Source: Butyriboletus loyo (Eukaryota; Basidiomycota; Agaricomycetes; Boletales; Boletaceae). Taken from it: a stretch of 64,000 nucleotides of DNA. The position numbers and the translations under genes were made by a program. Shown in pieces: positions 47,859 to 59,173 of the stretch. Below the pieces are notes generated by a model. It saw nothing but the letters and a program-made list of their open reading frames with translations. It did not search any database and was not told where the DNA came from. The stretch covers positions 84,993-148,992 of the forward strand of contig JBBPSI010000049.1 of the NCBI GenBank assembly GCA_038093515.1. Direction: 5' to 3'. Every line of letters begins with the position of its first letter. The stretch's first letter is position 1.

Positions 47859-49547
47859 ATGGAAAGTTGTGCTTCCCCGAGTGCTTCTCATCCCCTCAAG
47901 GTGAACAACTACCGAACCCCTTCACGATGTCGACTTGACCGCTCATCATAGGTACTACCTCCTCTTCCTCCCGGTTCCCTAGACATTTCCGATGTCATAG
48001 AAGAAAGTGACATCGAGTTACCGTTGATGAGGAAAAACCCACCCCTAGCAAAGTCAACCAGGTCGGCCGACGCTGCGGATTTTTTCATCCTGTTGTGTTC
48101 TTTCTTCTTCACCACAGTATCCATCATCTTTGTTGCTCTCGTATTCCGTGAACAGGGGACCCAGTCTCCCATCCCTAGCGAGACTTTTTCGATCCTACAG
48201 CGGGTAATCTCATCGCTCTCCGTAGCCATCACGTCGGCCGTGGTAATGGTGGCTGGAAAGCGATACGTGCTCTTCAAACTCACGAGAGGAGGCCTGCGTA
48301 GCCGAAGAGTCGCCGTCTACAGTAACCCTTCCATCGGAAACCTTGCTAGCTACTTGGTGTTACATGGCACAGAGTTGCCCTTGCTTGGTTTGTCGGCTGT
48401 TTGGGGGTTGGCATTAACTACCGGTTTGACAGTTAACAACAGCTGGGAGATGGGGTCCCTTTCAAGCGTGGTGGATATTGTAGTGCCCTTTGGTCCATTC
48501 AATCCAGCGCCTCCTGGTTCTTCATGGCTTAACGCAGCCTCTGATCAATTGGCTTTTGTCATGTCATCGCTGTGCTTCAACTTAGAGGACACAATCGGGC
48601 TCATAAACATCACCAGTGCCAACACAGCGACAGATTACTGGCATCAAATGGGAACCATTTACTACCCTCCTCTTCAGAACTCGCTTCAAAACGCTGGCTA
48701 TTCCCTCCCCACTACCATGAATGGCGTCAATGTTTCCAGGGAACAGCTCTCTTCAGTCCCATCCACTGCTCAGAGTCTTACTTGCGTGCCCAGTGCCTTC
48801 AGCTCTACCGAGCTATGGTCTGATAGTTCCGATGACCAGACACTCTCCATCATCCTTGTCGATTCAACTGACTCCAATTCGGTCTTTCGGTTCAATGCTA
48901 CGGCGATCATCATGGGTGGGACACTATCCTCCTCTGGCAACTACACAAAGTTTACTCTAAACGGGACATCATGGCCCAACGTGATGCCAATAGGCAGCCA
49001 CTGGGCGCAAGATATCACCAGCTTAATTTGTAACGCCACCTCCCCATCTGTTGGTGGTTGCCGGGGTTCATCGTTCTTGGACTTTGCAAGTCAACTGGAC
49101 GGCGGGTTCTATACCATTGATGGGGATGTATGGTCTTATCGCCACTGGAGTACGGTCCTGAGCATGGCGGTTGGCGCTTACAGTTCCGCGGTGTTCCTAA
49201 ATAATCAAGACAATCTCTTCTTGGTTCCGGTCACTTTCTATGATGCTCAATTTACGTCGCGTCATGAGATCTACATCCTGATTCTCAACATCATCGTGTC
49301 GGTCGTCATGCTGGTCATCGTGGTGAGACTGCGTCTGGCTAGCCATCTGGGGGCGGACTTTATCAACTCGACGCGATTGCTCTTGGATCCGTTGAAGAAG
49401 CCAGAATTATTCAATGCGTCCCTGAAGGCGACTGTGGATGCGCTCGCAGACCCGTACATGCTCGTCAGGGAGGACAGCGTGTTTGTACTTGCAGGGCAGA
49501 AATCGGCAAGCGGAAACGGATCTGAAGGTTTGCTTCCGGCGTGCTAG
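47859..49547 (+). CDS. Four-helix membrane protein with glycosylated loop, unknown
   Basis: Two exons: 47859-47900 (MESCASPSASHPLK) and 47952-49547, joined at phase 0 to VLPPLPPGSLDISDVIEESD; 545 residues. Hydrophobic segments: FFILLCSFFFTTVSIIFVAL (TM1), LSVAITSAVVMVAG (TM2), LPLLGLSAVWGLALTTGLTV (TM3) and YILILNIIVSVVMLVIVVRL (TM4, near residue 450). Between TM3 and TM4 lies a loop of about 300 residues with several Asn-X-Ser/Thr sites and Cys residues (SLTCVP, ICNATSPSVGGC), expected to be lumenal or extracellular. The C-terminal about 80 residues are probably cytosolic (INSTRLLLDPLKKPELFNAS, DALADPYMLVRE). I recognise no family. Two decayed relatives lie at 56-59 kb on the other strand. 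Function unknown; receptor-like or cell-surface roles are speculation. Confidence 0.75.
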
Positions 49548-49835
49548 CGGAACCTGTTCAATCAAACCTCGGAATGATGATACCATCGTAGGGATGTAAT
49601 CAAGGACTGATGTTAAAATTATACTATAGGTACTTGACGTACAGCGTATATACAATGTATGATAGAATTCCCCCACCGCCCGAGGGCTAATGCATTCATG
49701 AAAGAGTGGTTCTTCCGGAATGCCATTGGGTTTATCCCGGTCTATCTAGCGTTTCATAGGCTGTGGCTGTGCAGAACAGTCATTGGGTGAAAACCGTCCT
49801 TGCGCATTTAGCCAGGTCGATCACTTTGCTCGTCC

Positions 49836-50591
49836 ATGTCCTGCATCCTCCAACCGGCGCGTCCTTTGCGTGCACTACGTGTTTTTCACGGGGTACGGTG
49901 GAACTCGACGCCAGCCACCTTGCACCCAAACTCCCACCCCGCTACTCCGGCATCGAGCTCAGCCACGAAATCTCAAAAGCGACCTCATCTAGGTATCACT
50001 GTTGACCCAAACCATGGTCTTTGGGCTTTTTTCCGGAAAAAGGAGGTAGAAGGCGCAGTGAGACACGAAACACTGGAGGCTAGAGAGTCGCTCACCGAGT
50101 CTGGTACGTATTTCGTTTTGGATGAGTTCGTGTTGCTCGTGAACTGATTTCTCTCTGGTTCGGTAGGACGACCATGGCATGCCGCCGAACTCAGGCGGAA
50201 GAGCTTTAGGGACCTGCATACTCTCTGGTATGTTCTCTTGCGCGAACGTAGCCTGCTCGCGACGCAACGCGAGGAAGCACGGAGAATGGGCATTCAAAAT
50301 CCCGAGGCACTCGCTGCTCCGACTATGGATCGAATGGTCGGTCGCCCCTCGACCGTCTTTTTGCACTTTGACTTACACACTAGTCGCGTTCAGTGTCGCA
50401 AGTCGATGGCACGCCTAAAGTTTGTCCTCAATGAACGGCGGTTGCACCACGAGAAATTGTCTCAGGAGGGAGCCATGTCACAGCAGGAGCTATTACAGGT
50501 TCCAGAACCTCCGAAACCGGCCCGTCGCATGACGCGGAGAGAAAGAACAGCAGCTCGACGGAAGGCGTCGTCATCGCCACGCCCAGTGTGA
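49836..50591 (+). CDS. MRPL47: Mitochondrial ribosomal protein uL29 (L47 type)
   Basis: Large-subunit mitochondrial ribosomal protein, homologue of bacterial L29. The start ATG 49836 gives [20 protein letters not shown], an import signal. After [12 protein letters not shown] and an intron come the family blocks [40 protein letters not shown] and, after a second intron, [20 protein letters not shown]. The C-terminus is basic ([18 protein letters not shown]). The first intron joins [14 protein letters not shown]. The last block marks the L47/Mrpl4 family. It lies just before SDHAF1 on the opposite strand, 67 bp between stops. Confidence 0.86.
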
Positions 50592-50658
50592 CTTTGCTCA
50601 CTTTAACGTGCAATATATTTAATACAACGTTGACTACCAGCGACGGATAGGTGGGATG

Positions 50659-51009
50659 CTAACTGATCTGAACGCCGCGTCCACGGGCATGCTCCCAATC
50701 TACCATGGCCTGCGAGATCTGACAGTCCTTGATAGAGGGGTTTTCGAAAATCTCTATCTGTCGCTTCCCACGCCTGAGGAGGTGCTCGATTGCAGGGACA
50801 TTGCGAAGGGACACTGAGGATGCCTGAGTGTGAAATGTGTAGCGAATGTAGAGAGAGAACTTGGGTTGGGCTTGCGGTGGTTTCGTTCGGACCATGCGAA
50901 GTGCACTGGGTGGAAGAATGAGTTAGAGAAACGACAAGACGGGGAGAAGTACTCGCCGTCTGTACATGGCGAGAACTTCCCTCTGCAGTCCAGAATTTCT
51001 GGAGGACAT
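50659..51009 (-). CDS. SDHAF1: Succinate dehydrogenase assembly factor 1 (LYR family)
   Basis: Mitochondrial LYR-motif chaperone that helps insert Fe-S clusters into the SDH iron-sulfur subunit. The start ATG 51009 gives MSSRNSGLQREVLAMYRR, with MYR in the LYR position, then ALRMVRTKPPQAQPKFSLYI, ASSVSLRNVPAIEHLLRRGK and RQIEIFENPSIKDCQ. About 99 residues. The single intron (50906-50956, 51 bp) has a GC donor (ACG|GCGAGT) and a normal CAG acceptor. No GT donor in the area keeps the frame of the conserved second exon without losing the LYR-region residues. Divergent from NDUFAF6, 114 bp between starts. Confidence 0.82.
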
Positions 51010-51123
51010 GATGTTTGTGCTATCCCCCTCGAGTGCGGGAAACTCAGCGGATGGTCTCGGGTCCTGAGCGATCCCCTCGACACTGCCGGCTAAGGGGCTG
51101 AATTCGAGCCAGCTGACTTTGCT
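51010..51123. promoter_or_regulatory. Bidirectional promoter SDHAF1/NDUFAF6
   Basis: 114 bp between two divergent starts, both for respiratory-complex assembly factors. No TATA box seen. Shared control is inferred. Confidence 0.45.
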
Positions 51124-52288
51124 ATGATCACGTTCAGAACGTGTCGCGGGCCAGTTGGAAGATCTGCCCACCCGTGGCAGCGATACTATGCCACAGCAGC
51201 TCGCAACTTTTCTGCGGCTGCCAAGGTTCGTTTGGAGGCTGGGACGTCGAATCCAACCGAGTATTGCAAGGGTCTTGTTCGAAGACACGACTATGAGGGA
51301 TACCTCACCGCGCAGCTCTACCCTCGGCAACACCAAAGTGCATTTTACGCTTTGAGGGCCTTCTACGTGCGTACACCGATGTGGAACTGCCAAGTTACTG
51401 AGGCTTGCCGTGCTACATAGATTGAGTTGTCCATGATAAAAGAAACTGTTTCACAAACGACACTCGGACAGGCCCGGCTTGTGTTTTGGAGAGACGCGGT
51501 GAAAGATATTTTTGCTGTAAGTCACGCTTTAGGTGTGCTGAGGATTTATCAATGTCGTTGTAGAACAAGCCCCCGCGGCACCCCATCGCGCTTGGACTCT
51601 ATGAAGCCACACAGAAGAGTCGCCTGGCACCGTACCATTTTCAGCGGATCATTGAAGCCAGGGTCGGTTTGTACACCTGTCTCGGTTCTACTTTCTCAAG
51701 ATGGCACTCATAGGAACAAGAGTTGCACGCTCAATCGTATCTGACCGTGGAGTCGATGACCTCGCATGCCGAGTCTACTGCCTCGACCTTTCTGTACCTC
51801 CTGCTCTCGCTGTTGAACCTTCCGTCCGCAACGCTGTCCCACGCCGCGTCTCATCTCGGCGTAGCCCAGTCGTTTACTACGCTGCTGCGTGCCTTTCGGT
51901 TCCATGCGTCCAAGGGAATGATGGTCATTCCAGCTGAGATTACGGCCAAGCACGGCGTGAACCAGCAAGAGGTGTTCACGAAGGGAAAGACTAGCAAGGC
52001 GTTGGAAGACGCGGTGTTTGAGTTTGCCACGATCGCGAACGACAACCTGCTGACTGCACGGGGTATGTTGCGGGGGGAGGTGCCGGAGGAGGCGATGGCG
52101 GTGTTTGCTGCTGCTGTGAGTGGAATACTGTACGATGCTAGCGCGCTGACGGTCTGCAGATTCCGGTCGGGTGTATACTGGGTCGTCTGGAGGAGGTGAA
52201 TTTCGACGTTTATGATAGTCGATTGCAAGTCCGGGATTGGAAGTTGGCCTGGCGAGTCTGGAGGGGTTACTATAAGAGGACTTTCTGA
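51124..52288 (+). CDS. NDUFAF6: Complex I assembly factor NDUFAF6
   Basis: Squalene/phytoene-synthase-like protein required for mitochondrial complex I assembly. The start ATG 51124 gives MITFRTCRGPVGRSAHPWQR, an import signal. Blocks: GTSNPTEYCKGLVRRHDYEG, YLTAQLYPRQHQSAFYALRA, then (after an intron) ELSMIKETVSQTTLGQARLV and FWRDAVKDIFANKPPRHPIA. Later come TSHAESTASTFLYLLLSLLN, LPSATLSHAASHLGVAQSFT, RAFRFHASKGMMVIPAEITA and the end FDVYDSRLQVRDWKLAWRVW, stop 52288. About five introns. The DxxxD residues for prenyl-phosphate binding are absent, as expected of this non-enzymatic family. Confidence 0.86.
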
Positions 52289-52659
52289 GGGTAATGCCGG
52301 CATAGTGATCTGGTTGACCGTATCTCCTGTAACTGGACATTTTATTGGAAGCGGACCGCACGCTCTTCATCCCTTCCCTTTCTTTTCTTTTCTTCCCCAC
52401 CACCGAAAAAAGTCTGCGTGGCTGCGAGTCTGCGGGGTCCGCCAAGGATGTGGGCGAAGTGTTCAAATTTAGAAGTCCGATAGTCGTACCTTCGAGTGGC
52501 CTGCACAACCGCTTGACACCAGACCACCACCCTCGCAAACAAAGTGCGTTCTCTCCGCCACGTTCATCTTCCCTCTCCTTTCTCCTGTCGTCCCAAAAGC
52601 CTACATCCCCGATTTTTCGTGCCGTTTTGCTCCATCGCTGACACCGTCTTCCTCCACCT
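52289..52659. other. Intergenic region upstream of the F-box-like gene
   Basis: 371 bp with a strong C/T tract (CCCTTTCTTTTCTTTTCTTC-like) near 52375-52400, typical of a fungal promoter. No gene recognised. Confidence 0.45.
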
Positions 52660-55600
52660 ATGGAGCGTCTATGTGGTATGTGTTCCCGGTGGTGTGAGTT
52701 ATTACCCATCCCCTCAGTACCGGCCTAGACGATATCATCCATCTTATCATCTACGAACTTAACGACCCCACCGCCCTTACACTCGCCTCCAAACGATTCC
52801 TCCAGGTCTCCAGGGATCCCTATGTCCGCGCCCATTACTTTCTTCATCGATACGGTCACATGGATGCCATGTTTTGGGCTCTAGGCAGAGGGAGAGTTCT
52901 TAATGAACAGGTCATCGACGTTCGTCCATTCATCGCTTGGCTACCCTATCCTCCGTTGAATGTATGCGTCTCATCTCAGATCCTGGTATCAAGTGGCGCC
53001 TATGTATCTCGCTACATCATACAGGTCGCCATTCATCACTACTTCCGTTCTGCAAGTCACTTCATCAAGACGCCGTGGGTCCGGTCGATACCTCTCCTCG
53101 TGTTCACGCATTTCATGAAAGTTACTTCTGCGCTATTCGATGAAATACCACTTGGGAAGAACGAAGACGACGGTTACATTTTCCACTCTTTTCTCAAGGA
53201 GAGCAGGCTCCCCCAGGATCTGAAGAGTACAAAGTGGGGAGACGTGCGCGAGATTTTGGACAAGTACAAGGTACGCATTTTTTTTTCTTCTTGAATCATT
53301 TGGTTTGTGACTCGGTCCAGTTCATCCCATTCAGTATGAAGGTGCGTGACTCGATTTTTGATCCCTCTGTTTCTTTCATATAATGACTATCAAGGATCCT
53401 TTGATGGCCCAACTGCCGATTGCACTTGCCATCGAACCGAGGCTACTACCGTTTGCAGAGGCCAACGGGTTCCGGATGGATCCAAAGGTATCTGAGAACT
53501 TTTCGTAATTTACTAACTTCTCACTGTGGGTAAACTAGTATCGTGACTTCGTCTTCCGTAAGATGTTCGAAAAACAAGCACTTAACAACGGAGATCGGAC
53601 TGATGATATCGTCCGGAATGTTCGAGAGTTGAAGCGTCTAGATCCAAGGTGGCTTTCCATTCACTCTATACGGAACTTGATATTCATGCTTGAGCGAGAC
53701 AGGATGTTTTTGAGTCGTACAGTGGCAGCGGAGATATGCATGGAGGCCAAGAGCAACGAGTCCGCATATCGCGCCCTCAAGGCGCTTGATCGTTCTGGGG
53801 AGCTGTTGTTCAAACTTGGGTACGTCACTTTAATCGATTCTTCGTCGTCGGTCTCTTATCGTATCAGTCCCGTTGTTACTGAGTTGATGAAGGTGAGGCT
53901 ATAAAGTGAGATTCTGGGGCACATATTCATCCTTTCCTTTCTAGCTTTTCGTGAAATCTCGTTCGATCACATCCACGTACACCATTAATGTCTTGCGTCA
54001 GCTCTACACCGATTTCCCCAGTACTGACCCAATGGTCCGAGTTGTTATGCTATTAACCGTATATCTGTCTGACGGCACGTGGGGCCTCTCTGCCATGCCT
54101 GAAGCCATCACATCCTTTCACGGCAAACTGGAAGCAATCAATCTGTTGCCGCTGACGAAGGAGGACTTGTTTAATATTATGATCAACCCTTTCGTGGAGA
54201 AGCATGCTCTTCTGCTCGAGTATGCGAAAGAAGAGATGGAAATGAGTATGAAAGAAGTCAAGGACCTCGTGCAAGATGTTGCGATCAAATGTTTGGAGAT
54301 CGGGAGCAAGGTAAGAACATCCTTTGTATATTTTGTCAACTCACTCCCCCTAGGGCAAGACTCTGCGTAAGCTCGCGGAATGCTATTTTCTTCACACCGC
54401 TCTTGCAGACGCTGCCGTAAGGCGATATTCGCTATCACTGGACGGCCTTCCTCCGGTGGAAGACGAAAAAGCATGTGCTGCCTATGAAGCAGCGTTGTGT
54501 CGAGACTTTAGTAATTTGAAGATGATCCGAGCCAACTCAAGTGGGTCGTCGAATCAGACTCCGGAAGCTTCTGCTTCTCTCGTCGGTGAATCAACAGAAG
54601 CCAACGACACCGAAGTGGAAGGTCAGGAGGAGGACCCTCGTGAATTTGCCCTCGAAGAACCGGAGGAAACGGCTGCCATGGGCGATGGACCTGACTTGGT
54701 TTGCGGTTACCAATTATATGCTGATGTTCTTGCGTTGAACCGTCCGTAGGGCACCGTAGGACAGGATACGTTGTCTGCCATGATTCGTCAAGACGAGATG
54801 GCCCCCACTCGATCCCGTAGACGGTCATACTACTATAGTATTTATGGTGCTGACGTGAACGGAAAGTTGGACTTCCCCATTGGTGAGTACCGCCTTGGGC
54901 ACCTCTTCAGGTGGGCAGTATTAATGTATCATCAGAGTCTCTGCCGGTTGGTAGGTGGGCGAAGGAACATTACGACCCACGCAGTCCTATGATGGCGGTA
55001 TTCATGACGCATGCTGTAATTAACAATAATACTACAGTACGTTCATGTTGATCCCTATGAGTTGTACTCTCAACAATTTCCTTCTAGCTTCTTCATCTCT
55101 ATCTTTCGTCGGCTGGTGTGGGTTATACAGCCACGTCAACGCATGTCCCTATCACTCTCAAACACTTCAAGCTACTCGCGCATCTAGGTCGAGCACCCGT
55201 AAGTACTGCCATTCGTAACATTTTGATTTCGGTATTAAGCTCTATCGGTAGAATTGGTGTCTCTATCATGAAATCGAGTTCGGAGCCGAGTTCTTTTTCA
55301 GCGAAGAAGACTATCTCTCGAAGCAAGCACCTCCTTCAGACACCAAACGCTCTTGCAAATTCCGTGTGAAGCCGAACGATATCAAGAAGGAAACCAGTCC
55401 CCCGACCCTGTCCCGCGCAACATGCCACGTAGAAGTGTCAACCCCATCGCATGCAAGCACTTCTCCCCGAACATCTCGGAGACGACCCAGAAGGTCTGCA
55501 GCTACGACAGTGACATCATATATCGTCCCGGATTCTGATGATGATGCGATCGTGGAGGACGATGGGGAGAACGCGATGATGGTTCTTTTGAGCATGCAGG

Positions 55601-56022
55601 CGAAGAAGCGGAAGGTAGAGTCGAACCTTCAACGATGGATCAAACACTTGTCAGCCCTTCTTGTGGATGAGCAGCGGAAGGTAATAACGAATTCTTGAGG
55701 TTGTGATCGGAGCCCTGATTACAGTCATGTAGTACAAAGAGAGACGGAGACGACAGGACAGGGGCACGGATGGTAAGCGGCGAATCATGAAGGTGAGGGA
55801 CATTTTCACTGGTATGCGTCGAGGACCTGAATCATTCATTCCCCAAAGACGGAGTTCCACAAGTCTCTTATCGTGCACCTCCGTACCTTGCGCAAAGTCG
55901 ACCTTGACAAGCGCAAGCAACTTTATGGTTCTGATGTCGCGGAGGAAGATTACAGTGACGATGACGACGACGAGGAGTATCAAAATGTGCGCGTCTCGAA
56001 GCGGCGTCGCATAACCACTTGA
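52660..56022 (+). CDS. Large F-box-like basidiomycete protein, unknown
   Basis: Many exons. The start ATG 52660 gives MERLC, spliced to DDIIHLIIYELNDPTALTLA and SKRFLQVSRDPYVRAHYFLH, which fits an F-box-like helix bundle in the first 45 residues. The following roughly 350 residues are helical and repeat-like (HFIKTPWVRSIPLLVFTHFM, LDRSGELLFKLG), then LFVKSRSITSTYTINVLRQL and LDGLPPVEDEKACAAYEAAL. A Glu-rich spacer follows, then the C-terminal part with RSAATTVTSYIVPDSDDDAI and RTLRKVDLDKRKQLYGSDVA. The end is YQNVRVSKRRRITT, a likely nuclear signal. No enzymatic domain recognised. An SCF substrate-receptor role is suggested by the F-box only. The exon ends near 54700-55250 are less certain than the rest. 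Confidence 0.6.
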
Positions 56023-56210
56023 GTTGACGGACACGTGGAGTAGAAGCATGTGCATACATACACAACTTTAACTGTACACTTTCATTGGCATAATTTTCTT
56101 TGCTAGATTCATCCTAATAAACGTTATTGTTGTGCAGACCATAGATATGTTGTCTACAATGAAGTAGGACCACATACGTGTCTGCGTACTACCAGGGTCG
56201 ACCTCGTCAG

Positions 56211-57351
56211 TCAGTTCTCACACCAGCATGTATGGATTCGCAAGCGCGTCCACGGTGGGGTGGTAGTGAACATCTCTGGGTCCAGCAATAACCAGGTGGC
56301 ATCGATGAAATCCCCACGAGACGGCTCGCCATGCGCAATCTCACCACGACATTGGCGATGAGAACGTAGACCCCGTAGCGCGGTGTAAACCGCGCAAGTC
56401 ATCGTTGAATGAGACCGACACATCGGTACCAACGGCTGGCCACGATGCAGAACGCAGAACGCAGAACTATAGGCGCCCATGGCCATACCCAACGCCGTAC
56501 TCCAATAGATCCCTGCTTCCGTCGACGAATTGGCATTCGACGCGTCGGGATAGTGATCCGCCGTTGAGCGCAATGAAAAAGTCGAAAAGAGAGGCGCGAG
56601 GGGATTTGTAACGTCACCAGGCCCGTCGTTTGACATCACGTTTGGCCATGTTGTCCCGTTCGGCGCGAATATGATGGTACGACCCAATGTGTCACTGAGG
56701 AAGGGTTGAAGCGATACAGGGATTGCGAACTTGGGAGGGTAGCGGTGATGGACAGGATTTGGTTGTCACCACCTTCACACCAAGTTGGCCAGTACTGAAA
56801 CCGTATCCCGTGGCATCAACACAAGTGAGACTCTGGGCGGTGGGTGGGATGGAAGAAAGTGGCTCCATGGAAATGTTGAAACCGATTGAAGCAAGCTGTG
56901 CGCCGTTGATGGTGTAAATGAGCCCGACCGTACCAGCCAACCCCGAATACACCGACGCCATGACATAGCTTAATCGCCCAAATGCCGGGACCCTCGGAGT
57001 GATCCTGGCGCCACGGAGCCATCGAACGGCCCAAAGGATATTCAAGTTGGAGGGATCGATGGTACAACAGGTACCATCGCCCGCGCGTCATTCACTGTCA
57101 ACCCGGTCACCAATCCCAGCACCCAGACGGTAGGCAAAGCGAGCAAGGGAGCTCGGGTCCATGCCGCACCAAGCAATAAGTGATCGACAGACGACTGCCG
57201 ACGTGATGGTGATCGAAAGGGCTGATACCGCTCGTTGAAGGATCGACAAAGTCTTGCTAGGTATGAAATCACATCCTTGAGTGGCTTGTGTGTGAAATAC
57301 GGGACAACGGATGTCATTGTCAGAAGAAGGGAATGAAGACATCTGCAACAT
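56211..57351 (-). pseudogene. Decayed copy of the four-helix membrane protein
   Basis: Minus-strand remnants line up in order with the intact gene at 47859-49547: LSILQRAVSALSITITSAVV (TM2 side), LLALPTVWVLGLVTGLTVND (TM3), SSIPPTAQSLTCVDATGYGF, NGTTWPNVMSNDG, TALGMAMGAYSSA and DATWLLLDPE. Frameshifts and stops separate these blocks, the TM1 region contains stops, and part of the glycosylated loop is missing, so no full frame exists. It shares the NGTTWPNVMSNDG wording with the next copy, so the two are closer to each other than to the intact one. Confidence 0.72.
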
Positions 57352-58174
57352 CGGTGAATCAGCCTGATTTGGCCAGGGCGAATTTCTTTCCTAACAACGA
57401 TTGGGCAGGGTCGCTCTCATCCATGGTGAGAATGGAGAGGAGGGGAATACTATGACAGACACTCCGAGTCGACATCACGAATAGCATTAACAAGCCCTAT
57501 GTAATACGTTACAGACAACGCACCTGGAGTCGGTGGAACGTCTGAGAGATATGTGGGTCAGAACCTGGTGGAAGCAGGCAAATAACGATACGGGTTGGGG
57601 CATGTGGGCGGCTGGGAGATTACGGATGTATAGTAGTACACGGACGCAACGCGATGTGTGTTATATAAGCAGACGAATATGGTAGTAATGTCTCAAGGGC
57701 TTGGTAGCGTGAGACGATTGTGAACGCGCTTAGATGAGAGTTTGGGCGCAATACGCGTTATCGTATTGAGAGTCCGCTATCTAGTATATATACTAGATCT
57801 ACATATTTGATATGATTGGTCAGTCGGGTCTTCGACCTGTCGGCTTGTTACCACGTGACCTATAGGCTTCAACAGGGCGAGAAGCAATGCCATGTCTCGT
57901 AGATGCCATCGGGATGGAATCTATGACAGCTGTTCCGAAGGGACACGTGTGCCGGGCGTGGCCGCTGATTTCCTAAGCCTTCCCTCCCACCCGCTTTCAC
58001 CCGTCGCTACTAGTTACTCCTGTCCGGATTCGATTTATACGTTTGATAATGGCTAATGCGTGGGCCACCTATGTATGGAGGTAATCAGTGTTGGGAGCCA
58101 AACACACCTACGTTTGGTGAATCAAATCGTACATACTCGAGTCCCAAGCGCTTTGATGCAGACACCCCCCATGA
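57352..58174. other. Intergenic region between two pseudogenes
   Basis: No gene. Presumably the promoter of the first decayed copy on its left and the truncated end of the second on its right; it holds the 20-bp palindrome at 57779-57798. Confidence 0.4.
57779..57798. repeat. Perfect 20-bp palindrome
   Basis: Identical to its reverse complement, core CTAGTATATATACTAG. May be a chance A/T-rich palindrome or a dimer-binding site. Confidence 0.5.
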
Positions 58175-59173
58175 TCAACTTGAAATGTGGATAAAATCTT
58201 GGTACAAGAGCGATTGGGTATGTCTACATAAGGCGGGATATGGATATGTGGCGTTGCAAACCAAGCTGGCGATATCTTGGGCCCACCCGTCGTTCGACAT
58301 CACATTTGGCCATGTTGTCCCGTTCAGCGCGAATTCGGTGGCATTGCCTGTAGATGCAATGTGCCACCAAGGATGATCGCGGAAGCGTTGAGGCGATAAA
58401 AGGGTCACTGGCAGGACGGTAGCGATGACGGACAATGGCCACCACCACTTTCATACCATAATTGGCCACTACTAAAACCATATATTATGCTATTGATGCA
58501 GATGAGATTCTGGGCGGTGGGTGGGATGGAGGAACCATGGAAACGTCGAAGCCGTTCAATGATGTGGATAAGGAAAAACCAATGTTAAGGATGTGGTCAG
58601 GGAGAGGAGGGTAGAAAAGGGCTCCCATAGGACCCCCCGAAGCAAGCCGTGCGCTGCCGGTGATGTTGATGAGTCCAACGATACCAGCCACCCCTGAGCA
58701 TAGCGATGCCGGGAGGAGTGATCCTGGGGCCAGGGCGTCGAACGGCCCACAGGGAATTCCCAGAGACATAGGCTCCACAACAGATACCATCGCCCACGCG
58801 TCGTTCACCGTCAACCCGGTCGCCAAATCCAGCACCCAGACGGCCGACAAAGCGAGAAAGGGAAGCTCGAGGCCATGCCACATCAGGTGACAAGTTACCG
58901 ATGGACGGACGACTGTAAACGGCGACTCCTCGGCCGTGGATACCTCCTCTCGCGAGCATGAGGGGCACGTAGTGCTTTCCGGCTACCATTATCACTGTCG
59001 ATGTAATGGGGATCGAAAGGGTTGATATCGCTCGTTGAAGGATCGACAAAGTCTTGCTGGGTATGAAGTCCCAGCCTTACGCTTGTGTATGAAATACGAG
59101 GGCGACAAGGACGATGGACGCCAATGTTAGGAGGAAGAAAGGAGTAGGACGAAGGAATCAGCAGCATCAGCAA
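58175..59173 (-). pseudogene. Second, truncated copy of the four-helix membrane protein
   Basis: Minus-strand remnant in tandem with the copy at 56-57 kb. Recognisable: TM1 as TLASIVLVALVFHTQA near 59100, LQRAISTLSIPITSTVIMVA (TM2), SRPSIGNL, LPFLALSAVWVLDLATGLTV (TM3), VAGIVGLINITGSARLASGG and NGTTWPNVMSNDGWAQDIAS, SLVCNATYP. Several frameshifts; nothing after the NATYP site (TM4 and tail absent), so the copy is 3'-truncated. Confidence 0.7.
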
